64,000 nucleotides of DNA from Bdellovibrio sp. (GTDB lineage Bacteria; Myxococcota; SpSt-1050): positions 1 to 64,000 of the forward strand of contig DYEF01000074.1 in assembly GCA_020725805.1 (NCBI GenBank). Reading direction: 5' to 3'. Under the pieces are notes generated by a model. That model was not told the origin of the DNA, did no database searches, and saw nothing but the letters and a program-made list of their open reading frames with translations. The position numbers were made by a program, and so were the translations under genes. Below are positions 40,059 to 50,373 of the stretch, piece after piece; position 1 is the first letter of the stretch, and every line of letters begins with the position of its first letter.

Positions 40059-40108
40059 ATTTTACTTTGCAAGCCTAAAGTAAAATATGGAAATTTATAT
40101 TTTACTTT
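40059..40108. repeat. Three-arm alternating inverted repeat
   Basis: ATTTTACTTT (40059-40068), its exact reverse complement AAAGTAAAAT (40077-40086), and ATTTTACTTT again (40099-40108). Confidence 0.7.
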
Positions 40109-40198
40109 TATGTGACATTGAAGAAGTTTTTGTTATTTACCCATAGCTCAATCATCACACAGATGATTTAATACTTTATCTGTAATAAATAGAATTAG

Positions 40199-40271
40199 GC
40201 CTTAAGGTGGAAGTCAACCTTATATGGAGACGCTAACGCACCCGGGTTGCCGGGCAGGATGACCTTAAGGT
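40199..40271. repeat. Inverted-repeat-bounded structured intergenic element with internal GC hairpin
   Basis: GCCTTAAGGT (40199-40208) pairs with ACCTTAAGGT (40262-40271); internal CCCGG-GTTG-CCGGG hairpin (40241-40254); locally GC-rich inside an AT-rich 590-bp intergenic region. Confidence 0.55.
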
Positions 40272-40473
40272 GCTTAAATATAATCATAAATACCCAAAAT
40301 TTTACTGTTTTTATAGCTTGTAAAATATAACCATCTTTACATAAAAATTCTTACTTAATAGGACAATATGAAGTAATATTATAATCAGTTTATTATGTTT
40401 TTCCGGTGTGTCTTGAATTGCAGGATAATTTTTATTTATTTTTTCGGTAATGTAATGTAAACAACCTCAAGTT

Positions 40474-40947
40474 ATGTTTAGACAGCTGAAAAATCTTACT
40501 GACATATTAAAATCAAAGAGACTGACAATCTCCACTGCCGAGTCCTGCACCGGCGGGCTTCTGGCAAAGTGTCTGACCGATATTCCGGGTTCATCTTCAT
40601 ATTTCAAAATAGGCGTTATTACCTATTCAAATGAATCGAAGATGAAGCTGCTCAAAGTAAGGGCGTCAACTCTTAAAAAACACGGTGCGGTATCGGAGCA
40701 GACTGCTATAGAGATGGTTAAAGGTTTGAAAAGATTAGCGAATACCGATATAGGGGTTTCGATTACAGGAATTGCAGGACCTGATGGCGGAAGCAGAGAG
40801 AAGCCGGTGGGAACTGTCTTCTTCGGAATTAGAATAAAAGAGAGGGTTCTTGTATATAAAAAGGTATTTAAGGGTAACAGAGCAAAAATCCGGGACCTAA
40901 GCGTCAGATTTGTCATCAACGAACTTATAAATAAGATTGGAGGATAG
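40474..40947 (+). CDS. pncC: Nicotinamide-nucleotide amidohydrolase (CinA C-terminal domain)
   Basis: TISTAESCTGGLLAKCLTDIPGSSSYF, GISITGIAGPDGG-like GVSITGIAGPDGGSREKPVGTVFFG. Confidence 0.93.
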   Translation: MFRQLKNLTDILKSKRLTISTAESCTGGLLAKCLTDIPGSSSYFKIGVITYSNESKMKLLKVRASTLKKHGAVSEQTAIEMVKGLKRLANTDIGVSITGIAGPDGGSREKPVGTVFFGIRIKERVLVYKKVFKGNRAKIRDLSVRFVINELINKIGG

Positions 40948-40952
40948 AATTT

Positions 40953-42722
40953 ATGGTAAAATCCAGAACACACAACTGCGGAGAACTGAGAACCAGTGAT
41001 GCCGGAAAAGATGTAGTCCTAAACGGATGGATAGACTCAATCCGCGATATCGGTAAAATTATATTCATCAATCTCAGGGACAGATACGGAATTACACAGA
41101 TTGTCATAGACAAAGATGAATTAATCAAGAAAGCAGGTCAGCTCAGAAATGAATCGGTGATAGCAGTTACCGGCAAGGTCAGAAAGAGAGAGGGAAATCC
41201 TAACCCAAAGATTTCTACAGGTGAGATCGAAGTGATTGCAGAGGATTTATCTGTATACTCGATTGCAGAGCCTACTCCGTTTGTAATTGAAAGTGATGTA
41301 AAGGCTACAGAGGAGCTCAGACTAAGGTATAGGTATCTGGATATCAGAAGAGAACCCATAAAAGAGAAGTTATTACTCAGACACAGAGCGGCGTTTGAGA
41401 CGAGGAGATTTTTGAGTGAGAATAATTTTGTTGAAACAGAGACACCTTTTCTGACAAAGAGTACACCTGAGGGGGCACGCGATTTTCTGGTCCCCTCCAG
41501 ACTGAACAAGGGGAAGGTCTATGCACTCCCTCAGTCTCCGCAGCTTTTCAAGCAGCTTCTGATGGTCTCGGGGATGGACAGGTATTTTCAGATTGTCAGA
41601 TGTTTTCGCGACGAGGACCTCAGACTCGACAGACAGCCCGAATTTACCCAGATAGATATCGAGATGAGTTTTGTCAACCAGAGCGATATTATGAGCCTTA
41701 CAGAAAATCTCCTGAGGCATGTATTCAGAAGTTGTCTTGATTATGAGATTAAGGAATTTATGCGTATGCCGTACTCCGAGGCAATGGAAAAATACGGCAG
41801 CGACAAGCCCGACCTCAGGTTTGATCTCAGGCTTTATGATATAACAGAGATTGTAAGGAAGATGAGTGGCAAGGTTAAGATGTTCGATGAGGCAATACAG
41901 AGTGGCGGGATTGTGAAGATATTGCCCTTGGATCCGAAATTCGCTCTGAGCAGGGCAGATATCGACAAGCTTGAGAGTGAGGTCAAATCAACCGGTGCAA
42001 AGGGACTGGCAAGATTCAAGATAAATTCCGAGACCGACTGGTCAATGGCCGGATGGGCAAAGGAGATACCGGAGGATATCAAAAAGGAGATACTAAATTA
42101 TGCAAATATCACAAAAGATTCGGTTGTCTTTGTTCAGTTTGGGGAGAAGAGGCTTGTAAATAATGTCCTCTCTTTTGTAAGAAATACCCTTGCAGATAAA
42201 TTTGAGCTTAAGAAGAAAGGAGAATTCAAGTTTGTCTGGATTTATGACTTCCCGATGTTTGAATTTTCTGAAGAGGATAATAAACTTGTAGCCTGTCATC
42301 ATCCGTTTACCTCGCCAAAGGAAGAGGATATCGGAATCATTGAGAAAGAACCATTAAACGTCAGGGCAAATGCCTACGATATAACTCTCAACGGATTTGA
42401 ACTTGGCGGAGGCAGCATCAGGATTCATTCGCCCGATTTACAGAGACGGGTCTTTAAGGCTCTGGGACTCGGTGAAGAAGAGATAAACTCCAAGTTCGGC
42501 TTTCTAATTGAGGCATTTAAGTATGGTGTACCACCGCACGGAGGTATTGCACTCGGATTCGACAGAATGATTATGCTTATGAGCGGGGCTGAATCCATCA
42601 GGGATGTAATTGCATTCCCGAAGACCACATCAGGGACCTGCCTTATGACCGACGCCCCGTCTGTACCAGACGAAAAGCAATTATTTGAAGCAGGGATAAG
42701 ATTTCTGGAGGAGAAAAAATGA
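40953..42722 (+). CDS. aspS: Aspartyl-tRNA synthetase
   Basis: Class II aaRS, anticodon-binding N-terminus, RYLDIRREP, FRDEDLRLDRQPEFTQIDIEMSF, GIALGFDRMIMLM. Confidence 0.97.
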   Translation: MVKSRTHNCGELRTSDAGKDVVLNGWIDSIRDIGKIIFINLRDRYGITQIVIDKDELIKKAGQLRNESVIAVTGKVRKREGNPNPKISTGEIEVIAEDLSVYSIAEPTPFVIESDVKATEELRLRYRYLDIRREPIKEKLLLRHRAAFETRRFLSENNFVETETPFLTKSTPEGARDFLVPSRLNKGKVYALPQSPQLFKQLLMVSGMDRYFQIVRCFRDEDLRLDRQPEFTQIDIEMSFVNQSDIMSLTENLLRHVFRSCLDYEIKEFMRMPYSEAMEKYGSDKPDLRFDLRLYDITEIVRKMSGKVKMFDEAIQSGGIVKILPLDPKFALSRADIDKLESEVKSTGAKGLARFKINSETDWSMAGWAKEIPEDIKKEILNYANITKDSVVFVQFGEKRLVNNVLSFVRNTLADKFELKKKGEFKFVWIYDFPMFEFSEEDNKLVACHHPFTSPKEEDIGIIEKEPLNVRANAYDITLNGFELGGGSIRIHSPDLQRRVFKALGLGEEEINSKFGFLIEAFKYGVPPHGGIALGFDRMIMLMSGAESIRDVIAFPKTTSGTCLMTDAPSVPDEKQLFEAGIRFLEEKK

Positions 42723-43726
42723 ACGAGTTTATTAGAAAATCAATCTTGAACGCACTTAGAATCAATATGGGTTATCAGGATGGTGAGAAGGTGGGGATTG
42801 TATATCAGAGGATAAACGAGGGATTCGATGAAAAGACAAAGGAGAAGATGAAGCCATCAATAGAACTTGCTGAAAAGATGTTTGAAATCTACCAATCCGA
42901 GGGAGTAGATGTTGAATTATTATCGTATGAACCACCAGAGCCGAGAAATGGAGTAGATGCAACTGATGAATTGTATGAAAAGACTGGCTATAAAGATATC
43001 CTCTTTCTCACAACCGCATTCTCACTCACCCATACGAAGTACAGAAAGATTCAGACTGAAAAAGGGACGCGCATCGCAAGTATGCCCGGCTTTACATTCA
43101 AGATGTTTGACCGCGGTGGCCCTATGGATGTAGATTACAATGAGATTCACCGGATTACCTGTGAGATTGCAGATAAACTTAAAAACTCAAGGTATATAAG
43201 AGTCACAGCAAAGGATACAGATATCAAGGTCGAAGTTGACCCGGCCCTTGTGCATATCTCGAGCGGAATGCTGAATACAAAGGGAAAATTTGGTAATCTG
43301 CCGGGTGCTGAGACTTACGTCGTCCCTGTATTTGAAGGAGACTCAGAGGGATACCTGACAGTTCCTAAAGGCTGGGGCGGGAGCGAACCATTGCCCTATA
43401 ATCTGAGATTCGAGATAAAAAAAGGAAGATTTGTCAAGGTCAGTTCCGACAGTATAGATGCGCAAGAATATATCAGGAAGAATATAAATCCGATTCTGTT
43501 TGAGCAGAAAGACTTCAATGTCCTTGCCGAACTCGGTATCGGGACCAATAAGAACATTACCGAAAAATACATAAAGGAACACGGCTGGAGTGCATTGATT
43601 GCAGAGAAGATATGGAACACAGCCCACTTTGCAAACGGGAACTCAAAGGGAATGGGCGGCACAAACGATGTCCCCGTTCATATCGACTGGGTTGTCCCGG
43701 ATGTAAAGATTGAGTATGTAAAATAA
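42719..43726 (+). CDS. M29-like aminopeptidase
   Basis: Overall resemblance to thermophilic metalloaminopeptidase family (NLPGAETYVVPVFEGDSEGYLTV, AELGIGTN); ATGA overlap with aspS. Confidence 0.65.
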   Translation: MNEFIRKSILNALRINMGYQDGEKVGIVYQRINEGFDEKTKEKMKPSIELAEKMFEIYQSEGVDVELLSYEPPEPRNGVDATDELYEKTGYKDILFLTTAFSLTHTKYRKIQTEKGTRIASMPGFTFKMFDRGGPMDVDYNEIHRITCEIADKLKNSRYIRVTAKDTDIKVEVDPALVHISSGMLNTKGKFGNLPGAETYVVPVFEGDSEGYLTVPKGWGGSEPLPYNLRFEIKKGRFVKVSSDSIDAQEYIRKNINPILFEQKDFNVLAELGIGTNKNITEKYIKEHGWSALIAEKIWNTAHFANGNSKGMGGTNDVPVHIDWVVPDVKIEYVK

Positions 43727-43752
43727 AGCCTTAAAGAAACAACAACAAAACC

Positions 43753-45423
43753 TTAAAATATCAGTATCACCTGTGCCAGAATAATTTTCAGAATAGTTGC
43801 GAGAGGATAGACTGTTGCATAACCAATATTCGGTGCATCGAGTCTGCTCTGCTCGTTGGCAAATGCAAGGGCCGATGGCTGTGTATGAATTCCACTGACT
43901 ATTCCCGTCATAATACTGAACGGAATCTTCATAAACTTATATCCTATTATGAGTGCTGCACATACAGCTGTAATGGTAATAACAGCCCCGAGGAGAAATA
44001 TCAGCGGACCGTTCCCTTCCTTCAGTGTATTATAAAAAGCAAAACCCGAACGGGTCCCGACACCGGCCATAAAAAGAATTATCCCAATCTGCCTCAGAGT
44101 CAGATTTGCGTTATACGGTATCTGCCAGACTATATTGCCGGTCTTGCCGATTCTTCCGAGCACAAGTCCGGCAATCAGCGGACCTCCTGCAACCCCGAGC
44201 GTGAATCTTATTTCATCCGTCAGAGGTATCGGAATGCTCCCCACAAGAATTCCAAGCGCGATTCCAAGTGCAAACGGGACTATATCTATCTCCGAAACAG
44301 CCTTATAGGAATCTCCGAAGTATTTAGATATCTCATCCATTCTGTCTCTTGGCCCGAGCACCCTGATTCTGTCTCCGAGTTCCAAAACGGTATTTCCGTC
44401 AGGAATGAATTCAATATCGCCTCTTCTTACCCTTGTAATAAGTGCCCTGAATCTCTTGGGTATTTTCAGTTCCCGTATCGGCCTCTCCACTACCTCCTTA
44501 TTCGAGACAAGTATCCTTCTGAAATCCAGAAGTGTCCTGTCCATATCAATTGCGATATTGCTAACCTCTCCCATCAGCTGAACGGCCTTCATCACATCTC
44601 CTTCTTCACCCACTACCGTTATAAGGTCTCCCTTATTGAGGACGGTTTCACTATCTACAAGTTCAAGTATATCTCCTCTCTTATATCTCCCAAATATTAT
44701 CCTGAGATGCTTCGAATGGATAAAATCGGCGATTTTGATATTGCTCAGGTCTTCTTTCGTTATCCTTATCGTAAGATTGATTATCTTCTTCTGTCCGCCT
44801 ACCTGCTCGGGATACTTTCTCGCCTCCTCGGCAAAATCAATCTTAAACATTCTCTGAAACATATAAAAAGAGAGCAGAATTCCTATTACACCCATCGGAT
44901 AGGCAACGGAGTACCCAAAGACAGGTTCAGAGCTTGCAACAGAGACATCGCCATCACCCGCCGCACGTTTTATAGCCTCAATTACCGCTGCAAGTGCCGG
45001 GGTATTCGTAAAGGAGCCGCAAAAGAGCCCTGCTGCCACTCCGGACGAGAGGAGAAATATCTTCTTGACCAGTATGACAACAAACGAACCCAAAACGAGC
45101 ACACCACCCGCCAGTAAATTTTCGGAAAATCCCCTTCCTTTCAGTGAGGCAAAGAATCCCGGCCCGCTCGAAATGCCAATAGCATAGACGAATATTACAA
45201 GTCCCAGCATATGGACAATCTCAGGAAGTTTTATATCCTTATCGAGGGCACCGAAGAAGAGACCAACAAACAAGACAGCCGAAATCCCGAGGGAAAATCC
45301 TTTTATCTTTATATGACCGACCGCATACCCGAGTCCGGCAACAATAAATATAAGAAGGAGATGGTTGTGCTTCAGTGTTTCTATGATAAACGGCATAATG
45401 ATACTCCCGAAAGAGCCTGACAC
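43753..45423 (-). CDS. YidE/YbjL/AspT-type putative antiporter with two TrkA-C domains
   Basis: Two TM blocks flanking RCK_C-like domains (SKHLRIIFGRYKRGDILELVDSETVLNKGDLITVVG; RGDIEFIPDGNTVLELGDRIRVLGP). Confidence 0.87.
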   Translation of the reverse strand: MSGSFGSIIMPFIIETLKHNHLLLIFIVAGLGYAVGHIKIKGFSLGISAVLFVGLFFGALDKDIKLPEIVHMLGLVIFVYAIGISSGPGFFASLKGRGFSENLLAGGVLVLGSFVVILVKKIFLLSSGVAAGLFCGSFTNTPALAAVIEAIKRAAGDGDVSVASSEPVFGYSVAYPMGVIGILLSFYMFQRMFKIDFAEEARKYPEQVGGQKKIINLTIRITKEDLSNIKIADFIHSKHLRIIFGRYKRGDILELVDSETVLNKGDLITVVGEEGDVMKAVQLMGEVSNIAIDMDRTLLDFRRILVSNKEVVERPIRELKIPKRFRALITRVRRGDIEFIPDGNTVLELGDRIRVLGPRDRMDEISKYFGDSYKAVSEIDIVPFALGIALGILVGSIPIPLTDEIRFTLGVAGGPLIAGLVLGRIGKTGNIVWQIPYNANLTLRQIGIILFMAGVGTRSGFAFYNTLKEGNGPLIFLLGAVITITAVCAALIIGYKFMKIPFSIMTGIVSGIHTQPSALAFANEQSRLDAPNIGYATVYPLATILKIILAQVILIF

Positions 45424-45583
45424 AATATAGTGGCGAAAAGGGATAATTCAACAAAAATATGCAATCCTTTTATTAACAGGCCGCTTCATAGGTCTGACTG
45501 CCGATATTATCATGTGTATATTGTTTAAGATTAGAATTGATAAAATCCCAACAAGTGTTATATAGACACAACTGTTCTGAACT

Positions 45584-47077
45584 ATGATTGAGAAGTATTC
45601 CGAAAATCTGTTTAAGTCTGACGACACAAAAGAGCGGAATCTCGGACTTATCCTCTTTGCAGAGATGCTGCTTTTCATTCTTGTTTTCTCGTATCTGTCA
45701 ATACTCAGACACAACCGGCTCAACAGTGCAATATACGACTTGGGACTCTTCGACCAGATAATCTGGAATATAGCCCACGGCAGATTCTTTGAAAGTTCAA
45801 TCAAGGGGTTTAATTATCTGGGAGACCACTTCTCACCGATACTCGTTATCTTTGCACCCTTATACTGGATATGGGAAGATGTCAGGATACTTCTGATTGC
45901 ACAGACCGTTATTGTCTCCCTTGCAGGATATTATGCCGGACTACTGAGCTATCACCTGACCAGAGATATAAAGGTTTCTGCAGCATTCGGACTTGCGATA
46001 CTCGGAAATTCGAATGTCCTTCTTGTCGTTCTCTTTGATTTTCACCCTGAGGTTATTACAATTCCGCTATTTGCATATATCGTTTATCAGTTTGCCCTGA
46101 AAAAACATATTAAGGTATTTTTAGCCTCTCTGATTGCTCTCATTATTAAGGAGGATGTGGCAATTACCGTTACTCTGACCGGTATTGCATTTGCAATCAT
46201 CAGCAGGGAGAAGAAATATCTTATTCTATCCCTCGCCGGTTTCGTGTATTTCATAGTCGTCATGAAGGTATTAATCCCCCTTTTCAGACCAAAGACATTT
46301 ACAGGAGATTATCTCTACATCGAGAGATATTCGTATCTCGGGAAGAATATGAAGGAAGTGATTCTGAGCATTATCACAAATCCGTTCTACCCGATAGTAA
46401 AGATGTACAAATGGACAAAACTAAAGGTGCTGCTCAGACTCTTCTATCCGACGATCTTTCTCTCTTTCCTCTCGCCCGCATTCCTGATCGTAATACTGCC
46501 GGTCCTCTATATAAACTGGATTCCCAATTACCCGCCTCAGTTTGCACTCAAGTATCAGTACCTGAATATAGTAATTCCGTTCATAATTACCTCATCAATC
46601 TACGGATATCAGAAACTGAAAAGCATACTGAAGGATTCGGGCTTTTTATCCAGACACCTAAGCCTTTTTGCATCCTCGCTGATGCTGCTTTTTGTAATAG
46701 GAAATTCGATAATATTATATCACACCGTTGTCAGATTCAAATACTTCGAGAAAAACTACTACGAATCCTCCTTCTACAAGGCAAAATCCCTCATACCTGA
46801 GAACGCCTCACTTGCCACCGCAAACACATTCGGGCCACATTTTACCCACAGGGAGAAAATCGAATTTCCCGTCCCGTTCAACCTGCACATGTACCATTAT
46901 CAGAAGCTGGGACTGAAGATGTTCTCCGATGCAGAATATCAGTTACTTCTCACCAGAGGAGATACAACATCGGACCCCGAAATACTTAAAAACAGGATTA
47001 AGGATTTGATTGAAAAATACAATTATTCTGTTATATTTGATCAGGATGATATTCTGCTATTGAGGAAAAACCAATGA
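45584..47077 (+). CDS. DUF2079 family membrane protein
   Basis: YDLGLFDQIIWNIAHGRFFESSIKGFNYLGDHFSPILVIFAPLYWIW and FDFHPEVITIPLFA. Confidence 0.85.
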   Translation: MIEKYSENLFKSDDTKERNLGLILFAEMLLFILVFSYLSILRHNRLNSAIYDLGLFDQIIWNIAHGRFFESSIKGFNYLGDHFSPILVIFAPLYWIWEDVRILLIAQTVIVSLAGYYAGLLSYHLTRDIKVSAAFGLAILGNSNVLLVVLFDFHPEVITIPLFAYIVYQFALKKHIKVFLASLIALIIKEDVAITVTLTGIAFAIISREKKYLILSLAGFVYFIVVMKVLIPLFRPKTFTGDYLYIERYSYLGKNMKEVILSIITNPFYPIVKMYKWTKLKVLLRLFYPTIFLSFLSPAFLIVILPVLYINWIPNYPPQFALKYQYLNIVIPFIITSSIYGYQKLKSILKDSGFLSRHLSLFASSLMLLFVIGNSIILYHTVVRFKYFEKNYYESSFYKAKSLIPENASLATANTFGPHFTHREKIEFPVPFNLHMYHYQKLGLKMFSDAEYQLLLTRGDTTSDPEILKNRIKDLIEKYNYSVIFDQDDILLLRKNQ

Positions 47078-48144
47078 AAAGAGCCATTATTATAGTCATA
47101 ATCGCCTTCTCGTTAAACCTGTTTGCGCAGGAGAAAGGCCGGCTCGGTCTATTGAATGTCAGAAGCACCAATATAGACAAGGCCATTCTCAACGCAATAG
47201 ATAAAAACGTCAGACAGGAACTCAACCAGTCGAACAGGTATATACTTATTACACAGGAAGATATGCAGAAAGCCCTTGGATTCTCTCCCGTCGAGGCACT
47301 CGAAAACTGCAAGTCCGATATTATGTGCATCTCCCAGATGGGAGATATAGTCAAGGTTTACTGGCTCCTCTCATTATCCATAATGAAGGAGAAAGGAAAC
47401 GTGATTCTCAGGGGAATTCTATACAATATCCCGAATGCCAGAATAGACCTCAGACTCCTGAAGAGTTTCAAGATGAATGAAAATCTCGTAAAGGATACCG
47501 CAAAATATATAGAAGAGGCTCTCAAGAAGATCGGAACAGGTTCGGTCAATGTAAATGCACCGGAGGACTTTCAGGTATTCATCGACGGGACATTCTATTC
47601 CAATGCACCGGTAATCGTTGACGGACTTGCGAGCGGTATACACAAAGTCAGAATCAAGAAGGGAGATACTGACTGTAAAGTTGTGGATGTCAATGTAACT
47701 GCCTCCGAAATCAGCGAACTGAATTTAGACAGATGCGAAGATTCAGAGACATCGGGGCAGAACCTTGCGGCATCAGTTAAGAGTCAGAAGAAGAACAAGT
47801 TCTACGAAGAACCGCCATTTATAATATCCTCTTCCGCAGCGCTTATGCTTTTTTCAACAGGGATTGTGCTGGGTATTCTCTCCAATTCAGACGAAGCAAA
47901 GGTAAAGAACGCAAAATGTGACAATATAACCAGCCGGGATTCGCTCTGTGAACAGATAAACGCAAAGGAACTTCTGGACTCGGCAGATACAAAGGCCAAG
48001 GCGGCCAATATATCATTCGGACTCGCAGGTGTGGCAACGTTTACGGCAGCGGGTCTGGGTATTCATTATTATCTGAAAAGCAAAAAGGTGCCCGCAGCCG
48101 TATCTGTCAGTGGCTCATTTGTTAACTTCTATCTTTCCTACTGA
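47074..48144 (+). CDS. PEGA-domain exported protein
   Basis: TGSVNVNAPEDFQVFIDGTFYSNAPVIVDGLASGIHKVRIKKG is PEGA-like; C-terminal hydrophobic segments. Confidence 0.7.
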   Translation: MKRAIIIVIIAFSLNLFAQEKGRLGLLNVRSTNIDKAILNAIDKNVRQELNQSNRYILITQEDMQKALGFSPVEALENCKSDIMCISQMGDIVKVYWLLSLSIMKEKGNVILRGILYNIPNARIDLRLLKSFKMNENLVKDTAKYIEEALKKIGTGSVNVNAPEDFQVFIDGTFYSNAPVIVDGLASGIHKVRIKKGDTDCKVVDVNVTASEISELNLDRCEDSETSGQNLAASVKSQKKNKFYEEPPFIISSSAALMLFSTGIVLGILSNSDEAKVKNAKCDNITSRDSLCEQINAKELLDSADTKAKAANISFGLAGVATFTAAGLGIHYYLKSKKVPAAVSVSGSFVNFYLSY

Positions 48145-48145
48145 G

Positions 48146-49330
48146 ATGAGATTTTATCTTCCGATATTTTTCGTTCTTTTTTTATTTACTGCCTGTTCTG
48201 TGGAGATAGAATTTGCCCCCTGTGAATCGAGCTTAAACTGCCCCAAAGACCAGTACTGCAGCAGAACCGACAAGAAGTGTCATAAAACCGATTTCAGAAT
48301 TTACTCCTGTGAGGAATCGGAGTGTAAGGAGAACGAGTTCTGCTATAATCCCGACAAGACCTGTCATCTGATTGACGAGAGCGGACTTGAGTGCAGTAAC
48401 TACTTCGACTGCCCGCCGGGTCAGATGTGCAAAGAGAACAACAAATGCGATATACCCTCCGAACCACAGTGTGAGAAACCGGATGACTGCATAAAGGAGA
48501 ATGTCTCATCTGCCCTCTGTCTCGGAGGAGTATGCAGAGTCGAAAAATGCAACATAGGTTACACCGATAAAGACCTCGACCCTACAAACGGCTGCGAAGG
48601 AATCTTACCCTGTTCTGAAGACGGGTTCAGTCCCTATGAGCAGTGCACAGGGAACAATGTCTGCAAATGCAATTCCGACTGTATAATACTTAGCGGATAT
48701 TACGGAGTCGAATATGACAAGGGACTCTGCATGCAGAGGTGTGCACCATCCGACATAAACAAGAGTTTCGGCAATATGCTCTGCACCTGCACATTGAGCG
48801 AGGTAGGAACCTGTAAGAAGGCCAACCTCTTCGAGACAGCAATGCTCTCCGGTCAGATAAAGGCGAAATTTCTCGGCAGTTGCGACGAATTTATGAAGGA
48901 CAGTGCATCTTTTGAGGAGATCTCCCTCACCCTTGGCGGTATCAGGTCAGGTTACAACAGAGGGACAGCCTGTAAGAAGATCGAAGACGGCAAACCTGTC
49001 ATCAACATTTCACTCTTCAAGATATGCACTATTCTCCCCTGTAAAGACATAATCAACATTACACTACCGCAGGATATCAAATCAAATCAGACACTGAAGA
49101 CCGATGAGGCCGGGGCACTCAAGGCCACTGTAAAGTACTCAATGGTAGACAACCAGATAATCATTCAGGAGATATGGTTCAATGCAATATCGGGGGCAGG
49201 CTCTATAATCGTAGAAGACAATGGCTCGGATGCGAATAAAACAATTATACTGAACCTGAATCTTAAGATGGTAAGATATGATGTGCCTTTCTGCGGAGAT
49301 ATCGTAAAAAAATCCTGTAAGGATATATGA
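48146..49330 (+). CDS. Cys-rich putative lipoprotein
   Basis: MRFYLPIFFVLFLFTACSV lipobox; multiple CxxxxxCPxxxxC repeats. Confidence 0.75.
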   Translation: MRFYLPIFFVLFLFTACSVEIEFAPCESSLNCPKDQYCSRTDKKCHKTDFRIYSCEESECKENEFCYNPDKTCHLIDESGLECSNYFDCPPGQMCKENNKCDIPSEPQCEKPDDCIKENVSSALCLGGVCRVEKCNIGYTDKDLDPTNGCEGILPCSEDGFSPYEQCTGNNVCKCNSDCIILSGYYGVEYDKGLCMQRCAPSDINKSFGNMLCTCTLSEVGTCKKANLFETAMLSGQIKAKFLGSCDEFMKDSASFEEISLTLGGIRSGYNRGTACKKIEDGKPVINISLFKICTILPCKDIINITLPQDIKSNQTLKTDEAGALKATVKYSMVDNQIIIQEIWFNAISGAGSIIVEDNGSDANKTIILNLNLKMVRYDVPFCGDIVKKSCKDI

Positions 49331-49851
49331 AAAGCATCAAAGACAGAATTGAGATTATAATCGGAGATATCACACAAATCGATACGGAGGCTATTGTCAA
49401 TGCGGCCAATAAATCACTGATGGGAGGCGGAGGTGTCGACGGCGCAATTCACAGGGCAGCAGGACAGATGCTCAAGGAAGAGTGCAGACGGCTTGGCGGC
49501 TGCGAGACAGGCGAGGCAAAGATTACCAACGGATACAACCTGAAGGCAAAATATGTGATTCATACAGTAGGTCCTGTTTATAGAGATGGCAGGCATAATG
49601 AACCGGAACTCTTGAGAAACTGTTATGAAAATTCACTTAAGCTCGCTATTGAGAATAATATTAAAACAATCGCATTCCCTTCTATATCAAAAGGGGCTTA
49701 TGGATATCCGATAAAAGAGGCGGCCCCGATTGCAATAAAGACTGTTGTTGATTTTTTGAATCGCCACAGTGAAATTGAGAAAGTAATTTTTGTCCTCTTT
49801 TCTCAGACAGATTTTGATACTTATAAAAGAGTATTGTCAGAATATATCTGA
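49327..49851 (+). CDS. Macrodomain protein (O-acetyl-ADP-ribose deacetylase-like)
   Basis: GDITQIDTEAIVNAANKSLMGGGGVDGAIHRAAG, FPSISKGAYGYP. Confidence 0.94.
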   Translation: MKSIKDRIEIIIGDITQIDTEAIVNAANKSLMGGGGVDGAIHRAAGQMLKEECRRLGGCETGEAKITNGYNLKAKYVIHTVGPVYRDGRHNEPELLRNCYENSLKLAIENNIKTIAFPSISKGAYGYPIKEAAPIAIKTVVDFLNRHSEIEKVIFVLFSQTDFDTYKRVLSEYI

Positions 49852-49852
49852 T

Positions 49853-50065
49853 ATGCAGGAGCTCGGAAGAATACTCATACTGATTGCAGCAATCACCGGT
49901 ATTATAGGGTTGCTTTTATTCTTTTCAAACAAAATACCATTTATAGGCAGACTACCGGGTGATATAATTGTTCAGAAAAAGAACTTTACATTCTACTTCC
50001 CGCTTGCAACATCGGTAATTTTGAGCATAATTTTATCTATGTTCTTTAATTTATTCAGAAAATAG
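49853..50065 (+). CDS. DUF2905 family small membrane protein
   Basis: MQELGRILILIAAITGIIGLLLFFSNKIPFIGRLPGDIIVQKKNFTFYFPLATSVILSIILSMFFNLFRK; two TM helices with GRLPGDI motif. ORF-track start (49790) overlaps the macrodomain gene. Confidence 0.9.
   Translation: MQELGRILILIAAITGIIGLLLFFSNKIPFIGRLPGDIIVQKKNFTFYFPLATSVILSIILSMFFNLFRK
49948..50013 (+). repeat. 66-bp direct repeat, copy 1 (inside the intact DUF2905 gene)
   Basis: cagactaccgggtgatataattgttcagaaaaagaactttacattctacttcccgcttgcaacatc; identical to 55881-55946. Confidence 0.97.
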
Positions 50066-50373
50066 ATAAGTATGTAATAATTCAAACAGAATAAATCGAA
50101 AATTCTCAAAAATTTTACGGTTATTGGAATGTATGAGAGCCTGAATTATTTATTTTCAACTATTTGAAAGCAATATTGCTCTCAAATCCCCTGATTTCAT
50201 TATGTTTGATTAATCTCTATAAATAAACTAATTGTATTTGTATAGTTTTAATCAAAGTTATATCCCAATGTTTTTCTGAGATTTTGAATCAGCTAAGTAA
50301 ATATATGGTTTTTGGATTAGGGGTAGTAGTAATGCTTTTTCGTATATAAGAATCTAAGGAAGAGGTATCAAGG

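Noticed and set aside
40199-40271. Integron attC site
   Set aside because: Does not show the RYYYAAC/GTTRRRY core pair at the ends and no integron integrase is present in the window.
40199-40273. tRNA gene, because the element is about 75 nt with paired ends
   Set aside because: No T-loop GGTTCRA, no anticodon arm with a 7-nt loop, and the inner GC hairpin has a 4-nt loop.
43885-45117. 410-aa plus-strand ORF antisense to the YidE/YbjL-like transporter
   Set aside because: No domain signature, Tyr/Arg/Ser/Asn-rich shadow translation; the opposite strand encodes a convincing transporter.
49790-50065. DUF2905 start as listed in the ORF track (91 aa)
   Set aside because: The first 21 residues overlap the macrodomain gene in another frame; the ATG at 49853 gives the normal two-TM DUF2905 protein.
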